In this document: one piece after another, positions 58,186 through 64,000 of the stretch
Layout of the letters: the number at the start of each line of letters is the position of its first letter
How positions within the stretch are numbered: position 1 is the first letter of the stretch
From: Arthrobacter crystallopoietes
GTDB lineage: Bacteria > Actinomycetota > Actinomycetes > Actinomycetales > Micrococcaceae
Assembly: GCF_002849715.1 (NCBI RefSeq)
Contig: NZ_CP018863.1
Location: 3,472,001 to 3,536,000 of the forward strand
Reading direction: 5' to 3'
Length of the DNA: 64,000 bases
Translations under genes and position numbers: made by a program
Notes under the pieces: generated by a model
Told to the model about the DNA's origin: nothing
Seen by the model: the letters and a program-made list of their open reading frames with translations, nothing else
The model's database searches: none

Positions 58186-59025
58186 ATGACTCGCGTTGAC
58201 AACACCAGGACCACTACTGCTGGAAGCAGATCCTCCCTGGTGTCACTGGTCAAAATGGCCGGGAGATTGGTGCCTCGCCAGATCAGCGATGAGCTTTCGC
58301 TGGCCGCTGCCGAGCTTAAGGGCAAAGGCGTCAAAGTCGGCGTTGCCGCAGCCCTTCTTGCCGTGGCTCTGGTGTTCGTTGCCTTCATGGTCATTGCCTT
58401 GCTCGTGGCCGGCATTATGGGGCTCGGCGAAGTCATGGAACCCTGGCTGGCGGCTCTGCTCGTGGCCCTGCTGTTCCTGGTCCTAGCCGCCATCGTGGGC
58501 CTGATCGGCGCGCTCCGCCTGAAGAAGACGATGCCGTTGCTGCCCGAGCATGCGCTGCGGGGCATCAAGTACGACATTGGCGTGCTGAAGGAGGGCCGCA
58601 GTTTCGATCCGGCCACGCTGGATCAGAAGCCGGTGAAGCAGGACAAGCCGGAGCAGGCTGAGGAAGATAAGACACCCAAGGAGCCGGCTCCTTCCATCGA
58701 GGAACTGCGCAACCGCTCCGGGGAGCGCCGCGAACACCTCGCACGGATCCGCGATGGACTGGGCGAGAAGCTCGATCCCAAGCCGCAGAGCGAAAGGATC
58801 AAGGCCAACGCCAGCGAGGCTGCTGCCAAGGCCCGTGAAGCGGCCGAGACCCGCATGGCGGCGGTCAGGGGATCGGCTTCGGGCTCGCAGGCCCGCACAT
58901 CCGCTACGGCAACCGGTTCCGCAGGTCTTCAGGATGACCTGCAGGACCGCTGGAAGCCGCTGGCTGCACTGGCTGCGTCTCTGGCCGCGTTCTTCGTGTT
59001 GCTGCGCAAACTGCTGCGTCAGTAA
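58186..59025 (+). CDS. Phage-holin-superfamily-like membrane protein
   Basis: The 279-residue protein has two close membrane segments (GVAAALLAVALVFVAFMVIA and LAALLVALLFLVLAAIVGLI) of the holin-superfamily type common in actinobacterial chromosomes. A long charged tail follows, with helical repeats (RIKANASEAAAKAREAAETR), and a third hydrophobic end (LAALAASLAAFFVLLRKLL). ATG 58186 is chosen because GGAGG lies eight bases upstream; the frame is open further but unconserved. The function is unknown; this group is not a lysis gene in a prophage here. Confidence 0.8.
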   Translation: MTRVDNTRTTTAGSRSSLVSLVKMAGRLVPRQISDELSLAAAELKGKGVKVGVAAALLAVALVFVAFMVIALLVAGIMGLGEVMEPWLAALLVALLFLVLAAIVGLIGALRLKKTMPLLPEHALRGIKYDIGVLKEGRSFDPATLDQKPVKQDKPEQAEEDKTPKEPAPSIEELRNRSGERREHLARIRDGLGEKLDPKPQSERIKANASEAAAKAREAAETRMAAVRGSASGSQARTSATATGSAGLQDDLQDRWKPLAALAASLAAFFVLLRKLLRQ

Positions 59026-59125
59026 CCGATGGCCTGCGGTTGGACGTACACCGCAGGCTGCCTAACTGCACATCAGCACCCCGCCCTTGCCGGCGGGAGG
59101 CGCATCAGCGAAGAGGGGAGGGGCA

Positions 59126-59779
59126 ATGAAGCTGATTGGTGCCGGTGCCCGGGACAACTATGAATACCGGGAACTGCAAACCTTCTGGACGGTACCGAAC
59201 ATCATCACTGTCCTTCGCTTCCTCGCCGTTCCACTCTTTATCCGCTACATCGTGCTGGAGGATTACGCAGCAGCCACCATCGTGCTCGTGATCCTCGGAT
59301 CAACCGACTGGGTGGACGGCTACCTGGCCCGCCGCTTGGACCAGGTGTCCTCGGTAGGAAAATGGCTGGACCCGGTCGCGGACCGTCTGGCGCTGATCAT
59401 CGTAGCCATCACGTTCGTTGTCGCAGGCATCGCGCCTCTCTGGCTGCTGCTGGCCATCGTCATCCCGGACGGGATCCTGTTGGCGTTTTCGCTCGCTCTT
59501 TTCCACGGCAATCCGAACCTTCCGGTGACCAACATCGGCAAGATCCGGACGGCGCTGCTGCTGGTCGGAACTCCGCTACTGCTGCTGCACAAGGCCCTCG
59601 AACCCGGCGAGGACTGGCTGGCGGCAATCGCCTACACAATCCTCATCCTGGGCTGCGTGGGACATCTGCTGGCGTGGTGGGGATACATGCGTGGGGTTTG
59701 GCGGAAACACCTTGCCAGGCGGGGGCAGCAGCCGGACAACCCCGCTGGCTCCGCTGTCAATGGGCATACGGATGGTTGA
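59126..59779 (+). CDS. CDP-alcohol phosphatidyltransferase (PgsA-like)
   Basis: The 217-residue membrane enzyme carries the family motif D-G-x2-A-R-x8-G-x3-D-x3-D in DWVDGYLARRLDQ followed by VGKWLDPVADR. Four to five hydrophobic segments surround it. It would join CDP-diacylglycerol to an alcohol such as glycerol-phosphate; the exact alcohol cannot be read. The start follows GGGGAGGGGCA. It leads a run of membrane and glycosyltransfer genes on the same strand. Confidence 0.9.
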   Translation: MKLIGAGARDNYEYRELQTFWTVPNIITVLRFLAVPLFIRYIVLEDYAAATIVLVILGSTDWVDGYLARRLDQVSSVGKWLDPVADRLALIIVAITFVVAGIAPLWLLLAIVIPDGILLAFSLALFHGNPNLPVTNIGKIRTALLLVGTPLLLLHKALEPGEDWLAAIAYTILILGCVGHLLAWWGYMRGVWRKHLARRGQQPDNPAGSAVNGHTDG

Positions 59780-59836
59780 CGGTCCGCCGGCAGGCCGGAA
59801 ACCTAGCGCACCCGGGACCTCGGCAGTCAGGACCGT

Positions 59837-60754
59837 ATGGTCTGGCTAGCGATCCTTTGTGCGCTGGCGGGCGCGTTCTTCCTGGCCCTCGGAACGCAGC
59901 GCCAGGCAAGTGCGGTGCAGGCGAACACCGGCGGGCTTTCGCTCAGTGCCAGCGGACTGCTGCGCCTGCTGCGGAACCCGCGCTGGGTTGTTGGGCTGCT
60001 GCTGCTCGGTATTGGCATGGGGCTGAATGTTTTCGCCTTGGTCAGCGCTCCGCTCACGGTCGTCCAGCCGATCGGCGCTATAGCCCTGGTCATCACAACC
60101 ATCGTGAATTCGAAGGACCAGGGGATCCGGTTGAACCGGATGACCATCATGGCAATCACCGCCTGTGTGGCCGGCAGTGCCGGTTTCGTGCTGCTCGCGG
60201 TCAATGTCACCGGCGAAAGCCACCGGGTCACGGCGGCGGAAGAGCTCTCGACGGTGCTGCTGCTCGCCGTCGTTGTTGCGGTTTTCCTCTCGCTGGAACT
60301 GATGTTCCGGCACCGGCTCAACGCCTTCGCGTACATCCTCGGCGCCGGAATGCTTTTCGGGTTTGTCGCGGTCCTGGTGCGGATCATCGGCTTGCACCTG
60401 TTCGATCCCAACGGGCGCTTCCTGGCCAACGTGCCGGTGTACAGCATCATCGCGATCATTGCCGCTGCGGGCTTGGGATCGTGGTTTGTCCAGAGCGCGT
60501 ACTCCAGCGGGCCGCCGGACCTGGTGATCGCCGGACTCACCGTCATCGACCCGCTTGTGGGCATTGCCATCGGCATTTTCCTGCTGGGGGAGCTGAAACC
60601 CGACGTCGAACCCGTCACCGCAATTGCCATGATTGGCGCGGGTTTGGTTGCTATTGTGGGGGTCATTGCCCTTTCAAGACATCATCCGGACGTACTGCAA
60701 AAACGAGAAGAAGCACGACGGCGGGCCCAGGCCGCCGCAACCAGGAAGCCTTAG
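59837..60754 (+). CDS. EamA/NIPA-type DMT transporter-like protein
   Basis: The 305-residue protein has about nine hydrophobic segments in a DMT arrangement (VWLAILCALAGAFFLALGTQ at the start, PLTVVQPIGAIALVITTIVN, DLVIAGLTVIDPLVGIAIGI). The PIGAIAL and TVIDPLVG blocks are typical of this branch, often found near glycosyltransferase genes. Substrate unknown. It precedes the GT4 gene by 15 bases, which suggests a shared transcript. Confidence 0.85.
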   Translation: MVWLAILCALAGAFFLALGTQRQASAVQANTGGLSLSASGLLRLLRNPRWVVGLLLLGIGMGLNVFALVSAPLTVVQPIGAIALVITTIVNSKDQGIRLNRMTIMAITACVAGSAGFVLLAVNVTGESHRVTAAEELSTVLLLAVVVAVFLSLELMFRHRLNAFAYILGAGMLFGFVAVLVRIIGLHLFDPNGRFLANVPVYSIIAIIAAAGLGSWFVQSAYSSGPPDLVIAGLTVIDPLVGIAIGIFLLGELKPDVEPVTAIAMIGAGLVAIVGVIALSRHHPDVLQKREEARRRAQAAATRKP

Positions 60755-60769
60755 GTACGAACAGATCAT

Positions 60770-62011
60770 ATGAACAGCATCGCCACAACCGACCAGGGAG
60801 TTCTGCGCCAGGTGAGTGAGAACAAGGGACCGAGGCCGCTCAAGATCCTGATCGCCGCCGACACCTATCTGCCGGACGTCAACGGAGCGGCTGTGTTCGG
60901 CCTGCGGCTGGCCCAGGCCATGTCCAAGCGCGGGCATGACGTCCATGTCATCGCGGCGCGCCCGGAGCAGGGAGTCAGCTATGTGGAGCAGCGCCCCGAG
61001 GCGGCCGTACACCGGCTCCGCTCGCATTCGGTGCCTACGCATGAGTCATGGCGCATCTGCTTCCCGTGGGAGATAAAGCGCGATATCAGGCGGATCTTCG
61101 ACGAGGTCCAGCCGGATGTGGTCCACATCCAGTGCCACTACATGATCGGCCAGGCCACCATCGCCGAAGCCGTACGCCGCGGCATCCGGGCCATTGCCAC
61201 GAACCATTTCATGCCCGAAAACCTCGAGCCGTTCCTGCCGTTCCCGCAGTGGTTCCTTGACATCGTGGCCAAGAACTCATGGCGCGACATGGGCAAGATC
61301 ATGGGCAAGGCGGCCGTTGTTACTACTCCAACGCCGTTGGCGGCAAAGGCCATGAAGGAGCACGCCTTCCTGCACAAAGTGCTTCCGCTCTCCAACGGCA
61401 TTGACTCGGCCCACTACGAACTGGCGCCGGGCGAAGTTGCCGAGAAGCCGGATCATCCGACGGTGCTCTTTGTAGGGCGGCTGGCCCAGGAGAAGCACGT
61501 GGATGTGCTGATAGAAGCGATCTCACTGACGGACCCTGATCTCAATGTTCACCTGGAAATCGTCGGCGAGGGCGAAGTGCGGTCCATGCTTGACGCCAAA
61601 GTGGCCGAGCTCGGTATGGCAGGGCGGGTGAAGTTCCTGGGCCACGTCGACGACGACGAACTGCGGCTGGCGTACCTTCGGGCGACCGTTTTCTGCCAGC
61701 CGGGTACGGCGGAGCTGCAGTCACTGGTTTCGCTGGAGGCCATGTCCGCGAGCAAGCCGGTGGTCCTGGCCAATGCCATGGCCCTGCCGCACCTGGTAGA
61801 CGACGGCGTGAACGGTTACCTCTTCACCCCGCGGGATCCGGTCGATCTGGCCGCCAAACTGGACCTGGTGCTGAAACAGTCACCGGAGGACATCCATGCC
61901 ATGGGCGAGGGCAGCCACGACAAGGCGGCGAAACATGCCATCGACAAGACTATGGACACCTTCGAGAAGCTGTACCGAGGCAGATCGGTGGACGACTTCT
62001 TGCCGAGCTGA
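60770..62011 (+). CDS. GT4 glycosyltransferase (mannosyltransferase-like)
   Basis: The 413-residue GT-B enzyme has the N-terminal Gly-rich loop ADTYLPDVNGAAVFGLRLA, then VVHIQCHYMIGQATI, donor-binding PTVLFVGRLAQEKHVDVLI and FCQPGTAELQSLVSLEAMSA (E-x7-E). It resembles PimB-type and other lipid-linked mannosyltransferases of actinobacteria, so the acceptor may be a phospholipid or diacylglycerol. It ends the run of membrane genes. Confidence 0.9.
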   Translation: MNSIATTDQGVLRQVSENKGPRPLKILIAADTYLPDVNGAAVFGLRLAQAMSKRGHDVHVIAARPEQGVSYVEQRPEAAVHRLRSHSVPTHESWRICFPWEIKRDIRRIFDEVQPDVVHIQCHYMIGQATIAEAVRRGIRAIATNHFMPENLEPFLPFPQWFLDIVAKNSWRDMGKIMGKAAVVTTPTPLAAKAMKEHAFLHKVLPLSNGIDSAHYELAPGEVAEKPDHPTVLFVGRLAQEKHVDVLIEAISLTDPDLNVHLEIVGEGEVRSMLDAKVAELGMAGRVKFLGHVDDDELRLAYLRATVFCQPGTAELQSLVSLEAMSASKPVVLANAMALPHLVDDGVNGYLFTPRDPVDLAAKLDLVLKQSPEDIHAMGEGSHDKAAKHAIDKTMDTFEKLYRGRSVDDFLPS

Positions 62012-62045
62012 CGGCGCCGGGCGTCTCAAGGTGCGCGCAGCCGCG

Positions 62046-62067
62046 CGTAGCCATTAGGATGGCTACG
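62046..62067. other. Small hairpin between GT4 gene and tRNA-Met
   Basis: CGTAGCCAT and ATGGCTACG form a perfect 9-bp stem around TAGG. No T-run follows. The loop and right arm also read TAGGAT, a possible -10 box for the tRNA; the two readings cannot be separated here. Confidence 0.4.
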
Positions 62068-62102
62068 TCGAAACTGCTCGCACGTGATCGTGCGGCAGTC
62101 AT

Positions 62103-62176
62103 GGGGCGGTAGCTCAGCAGGTCAGAGCAGAGGACTCATAATCCTTTGGTCCTGGGTTCAAGTCCCAGTCGCCCTA
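62103..62176 (+). tRNA. tRNA-Met (anticodon CAT, elongator type)
   Basis: The 74-base cloverleaf has acceptor GGGGCGG pairing with TCGCCCT (two G-U pairs), D-arm GCTCAGCAGGTCAGAGC, anticodon loop CTCATAA, and T-arm CTGGGTTCAAGTCCCAG. CCA is not encoded (CAG follows the discriminator A). The loop and 5' end do not fit the initiator type; an Ile-CAT tRNA is less likely but cannot be fully excluded. Confidence 0.93.
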
Positions 62177-62207
62177 CAGCAAGACCCCAGCGCATGCTAG
62201 GCGCAGA

Positions 62208-62249
62208 GGCTCCGGCCGGCTCCGATTCGGGATCCAGCCGGGGCCTTTG
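62208..62249 (+). terminator. Terminator after tRNA-Met
   Basis: GGCTCCGGC (62208-62216) pairs with GCCGGGGCC (62237-62245, one G-U pair), followed by TTTGT. It lies 31 bases after the tRNA. The rest of the gap to 62386 shows no gene. Confidence 0.75.
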
Positions 62250-62386
62250 TCATGCCCGGTGTTATCACTGTTCCCGATTGCCGAAGATGCCTCTGTTGCT
62301 GAGCGGGTTTCAGAGTGCCAGGTTTACGGCCGGGCCATCACGGGCATCTCCGCCTTCGTTTAGTCTCACTCCGGGGGCGTTTGGAT

Positions 62387-62968
62387 TCATTCCATCGGCC
62401 GGGGGAGCAGGACCGAGGGCCGCATGTCCATAACGAACTGCAGCGGGTTGATGTATTCCTCCCCCTGCCGCACGCCCCAGTGCAGGCAGCCGGGCGGGCA
62501 GTGCGATGTTCCCTCCACGGTCCCCAGCTCGGCGCCCTTGTCCACCGGATCGCCCTTCTCCAGTTCGCTGGATACAGGTTCAAAGCTGCTGCGCAGTCCG
62601 TTGCCGTGGTCGATGGTGATCACGGGGCGGTCCACCACCCAGCCGACGAAGCTGACCGTACCGTCCTGCGGAGCGAGTACCGAGGCGCCGTCGTTCGTCT
62701 TCAAATCCACTCCTCGGTGGCCGCGTGACCAAGGCTCCGGTGGGGGATCAAACTCTGCCAGTACGGCAGGCTTCGGATCCGTCGGCCAGCCCCATATCGG
62801 GGCGTAGCTTCCGGTCATGGCCGTCGCGGGCGGTGTGCCGGGCAGCTGGACGTTGGCTGCAGTCAACAGCAGAACGAGGGCGGCTGCCCATGCCAGCCGA
62901 AGAATGTGCGGCGAGAAGGGCGGCTGGGATCTTCTGGTGGACTGTTCGAGAGGGCCGGGCAATTCCAT
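62387..62968 (-). CDS. Membrane-anchored M23-family peptidase (LytM-like)
   Basis: The 193-residue protein has an N-terminal hydrophobic segment (ILRLAWAAALVLLLTAANVQ) and an M23 domain: HRGVDLKTNDGASVLAP (first metal His/Asp), VITIDHGNGLRSSFEPV, and the final LHWGVRQGEEYINP. It should cleave peptidoglycan peptide bridges outside the membrane. The length is short for such proteins. ATG 62968 is chosen; the frame extends to 63160 but that part looks non-coding. It faces away from rpsB. Confidence 0.85.
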   Translation of the reverse strand: MELPGPLEQSTRRSQPPFSPHILRLAWAAALVLLLTAANVQLPGTPPATAMTGSYAPIWGWPTDPKPAVLAEFDPPPEPWSRGHRGVDLKTNDGASVLAPQDGTVSFVGWVVDRPVITIDHGNGLRSSFEPVSSELEKGDPVDKGAELGTVEGTSHCPPGCLHWGVRQGEEYINPLQFVMDMRPSVLLPRPME

Positions 62969-63396
62969 ACGGTCGATGCTGCCCGTCGTGATGCAGCGGC
63001 GCGAGGGTTCCGGCGCCGAATGTGCGCACGACCCCTGCGTGCGGCACTTGTGCAGGACGGGTGGAACAGCCGCCGAAGTATGCAGGTTTCGGGGAGGAGG
63101 AGCGGCGAAGAGCGACCCCCGACGTGTAGTACACTTGGCAAAGCAGTTTTCTGCCTCCATGAGTCATGTCTTGGTGGGGGAGCTGACTACGCGTTTCCGT
63201 TTCCCGCCGCAGAGTCTTCTACGGCAGGGGTATGTCCAGGCGGTCCGGTAAAGCCGGTCCGGACTTACGTCCCGTTCGCGAACAGGACTGACGGAAGCCA
63301 GGAGCTTCGCCCGAACCCGGGCGGCGAGCTAATAACCGTCTATTGGCAGAATCAACCCGTGCTGAAGCCGGGAATCCTGCCGGAAGGAGTGACGAC
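62969..63396 (+). promoter_or_regulatory. Leader and promoter region of rpsB
   Basis: This 428-base gap has no gene. Several structured elements lie near rpsB: GTTCGCGAAC palindrome (63274-63283), CGCCCG-AACC-CGGGCG hairpin (63309-63324), and a GTCCGG/CCGGAC pair (about 63243-63265). The ribosome binding site GGAAGGAGTGACGAC is just before the ATG. Ribosomal-protein leaders of this size can hold a feedback site for the protein; that is inference. No clear -10/-35 pair was found. Confidence 0.4.
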
Positions 63397-64000
63397 ATGC
63401 CAGTCGTTACCATGCGCCAGCTGCTCGACAGCGGCGTTCACTTTGGTCACCAGACCCGTCGTTGGAACCCGAAGATGAAGCGCTTCATCTTCACCGAGCG
63501 CAACGGCATCTACATCATTGACCTGCAGCAGTCGCTGTCCTACATCGACCGCGCCTACGAGTTCGTCAAGGCCACTGTCGCCCACGGCGGCACCGTGCTC
63601 TTCGTCGGTACCAAGAAGCAGGCCCAGGAAGCAATCGCCGAGCAGGCCACCCGTGTTGGCCAGCCGTACGTGAACCAGCGCTGGCTCGGCGGTATGCTGA
63701 CCAACTTCCAGACCGTTTCCCGCCGGATCCAGCGTCTGAAGGAACTTGAAGAGATCAACTTCGAGGATGTTGCCAGCTCCGGCCGCACCAAGAAGGAACT
63801 CCTGCTGCTGCAGCGCGAGAAGAACAAGCTGGAAACCACCCTCGGCGGTATCCGCAACCTGACCAAGGCTCCGTCCGTGGTCTGGATCGTGGACACCAAG
63901 AAGGAGCACCTCGCAGTTGACGAGGCGCAGAAGCTGAACATCCCGGTTGTTGCCATCCTCGACACCAACTGCGATCCGGACGAGGTCGACTTCCCGATTC
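63397..64000 (+). CDS. rpsB: 30S ribosomal protein S2 (3' end beyond the window)
   Basis: S2 binds the 30S platform and its absence blocks late assembly. The 201 visible codons give the start [20 protein letters not shown], then [20 protein letters not shown], and [16 protein letters not shown], the S2 signatures. The frame runs off the window after [17 protein letters not shown]. The usual partner tsf would follow. Confidence 0.97.
   Translation, partial: MPVVTMRQLLDSGVHFGHQTRRWNPKMKRFIFTERNGIYIIDLQQSLSYIDRAYEFVKATVAHGGTVLFVGTKKQAQEAIAEQATRVGQPYVNQRWLGGMLTNFQTVSRRIQRLKELEEINFEDVASSGRTKKELLLLQREKNKLETTLGGIRNLTKAPSVVWIVDTKKEHLAVDEAQKLNIPVVAILDTNCDPDEVDFPI

Noticed and set aside
58186..59025. 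Prophage holin and hence a prophage remnant
   Set aside because: No phage structural, lysis or integrase genes surround it; chromosomal holin-like proteins of this type are common in actinobacteria.
62103..62176. Initiator tRNA-fMet
   Set aside because: The acceptor starts with paired G-T and the anticodon stem lacks the three G-C pairs typical of initiators.

Overview
This 64 kb window is a contiguous piece of a high-G+C actinobacterial chromosome, most likely from an Arthrobacter-like member of the Micrococcaceae. The main reasons are the gene content (ligA near gatCAB, glyS-dusB-dgt-dnaG, a hut cluster with an IclR regulator, DUF222/13E12-type HNH proteins, an actinobacterial-type SAM-IV leader) and the strong G/C third-position bias of nearly every gene. 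It is mostly housekeeping and catabolic chromosome with one recent insertion sequence. There is no prophage, CRISPR array or integrative element.

Layout. 1-8 kb: a 5'-truncated gene, ligA, a DUF2087 protein, a membrane-anchored coiled-coil protein, a GNAT acetyltransferase, and the overlapping gatC-gatA-gatB operon closed by a very strong terminator. 8-12 kb: a phosphotransferase gene broken by one frameshift, then a glycosyltransferase/glycogen-debranching pair on the minus strand. 12-19 kb: a minus-strand set running GAF-type regulator, DHA2 exporter, aldehyde dehydrogenase, DUF779 protein, plus a cytochrome P450. 19-22 kb: the threonine-to-glycine operon tdh-kbl and a DUF695 protein. 22-33 kb: an acetylesterase-like lipase and a histidine-utilisation region. 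In that region hutH and an orphan substrate-binding protein lie on the minus strand, and iclR, hutU, an M20-family amidohydrolase, hutF and hutI lie on the plus strand. The order implies the five-step route from histidine through formylglutamate, with the M20 enzyme standing in for HutG.

33-43 kb: small enzymes and membrane proteins, then a SAM-IV riboswitch controlling metY-metX, an AlkZ-like winged-helix protein, an SGNH hydrolase and an esterase facing each other across a perfect 16-bp palindrome, an S4 RNA-binding protein, and a YdcZ-type transporter translationally coupled to an unassigned hydrolase. 43.7-47.2 kb: a DUF222-HNH gene split by a 1438-bp IS3-family element with a 4-bp target duplication; precise excision would restore the reading frame. 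47.4-56.2 kb: glyS behind a structured leader, a GNAT protein, a YibE/F membrane protein, dusB-dgt and dnaG. 56.3-62 kb: tRNA-Asn, a GH1 beta-glucosidase with a LacI-like operator, and a membrane/glycolipid set (holin-like protein, CDP-alcohol phosphatidyltransferase, EamA-type transporter, GT4 glycosyltransferase). 62-64 kb: tRNA-Met, an M23 peptidase, and the start of rpsB behind a 428-bp leader region, running off the window.

The least explained signal is a dispersed short element, CTAACGACGGCGG. It occurs in five exact copies on both strands and in several near-copies. Between genes it tends to form inverted pairs (hairpins), and some copies sit in frame inside genes. Other points of interest are the HutG-less histidine pathway, the CSG (not ASG) cofactor motif in HutH, and the frameshifted phosphotransferase.
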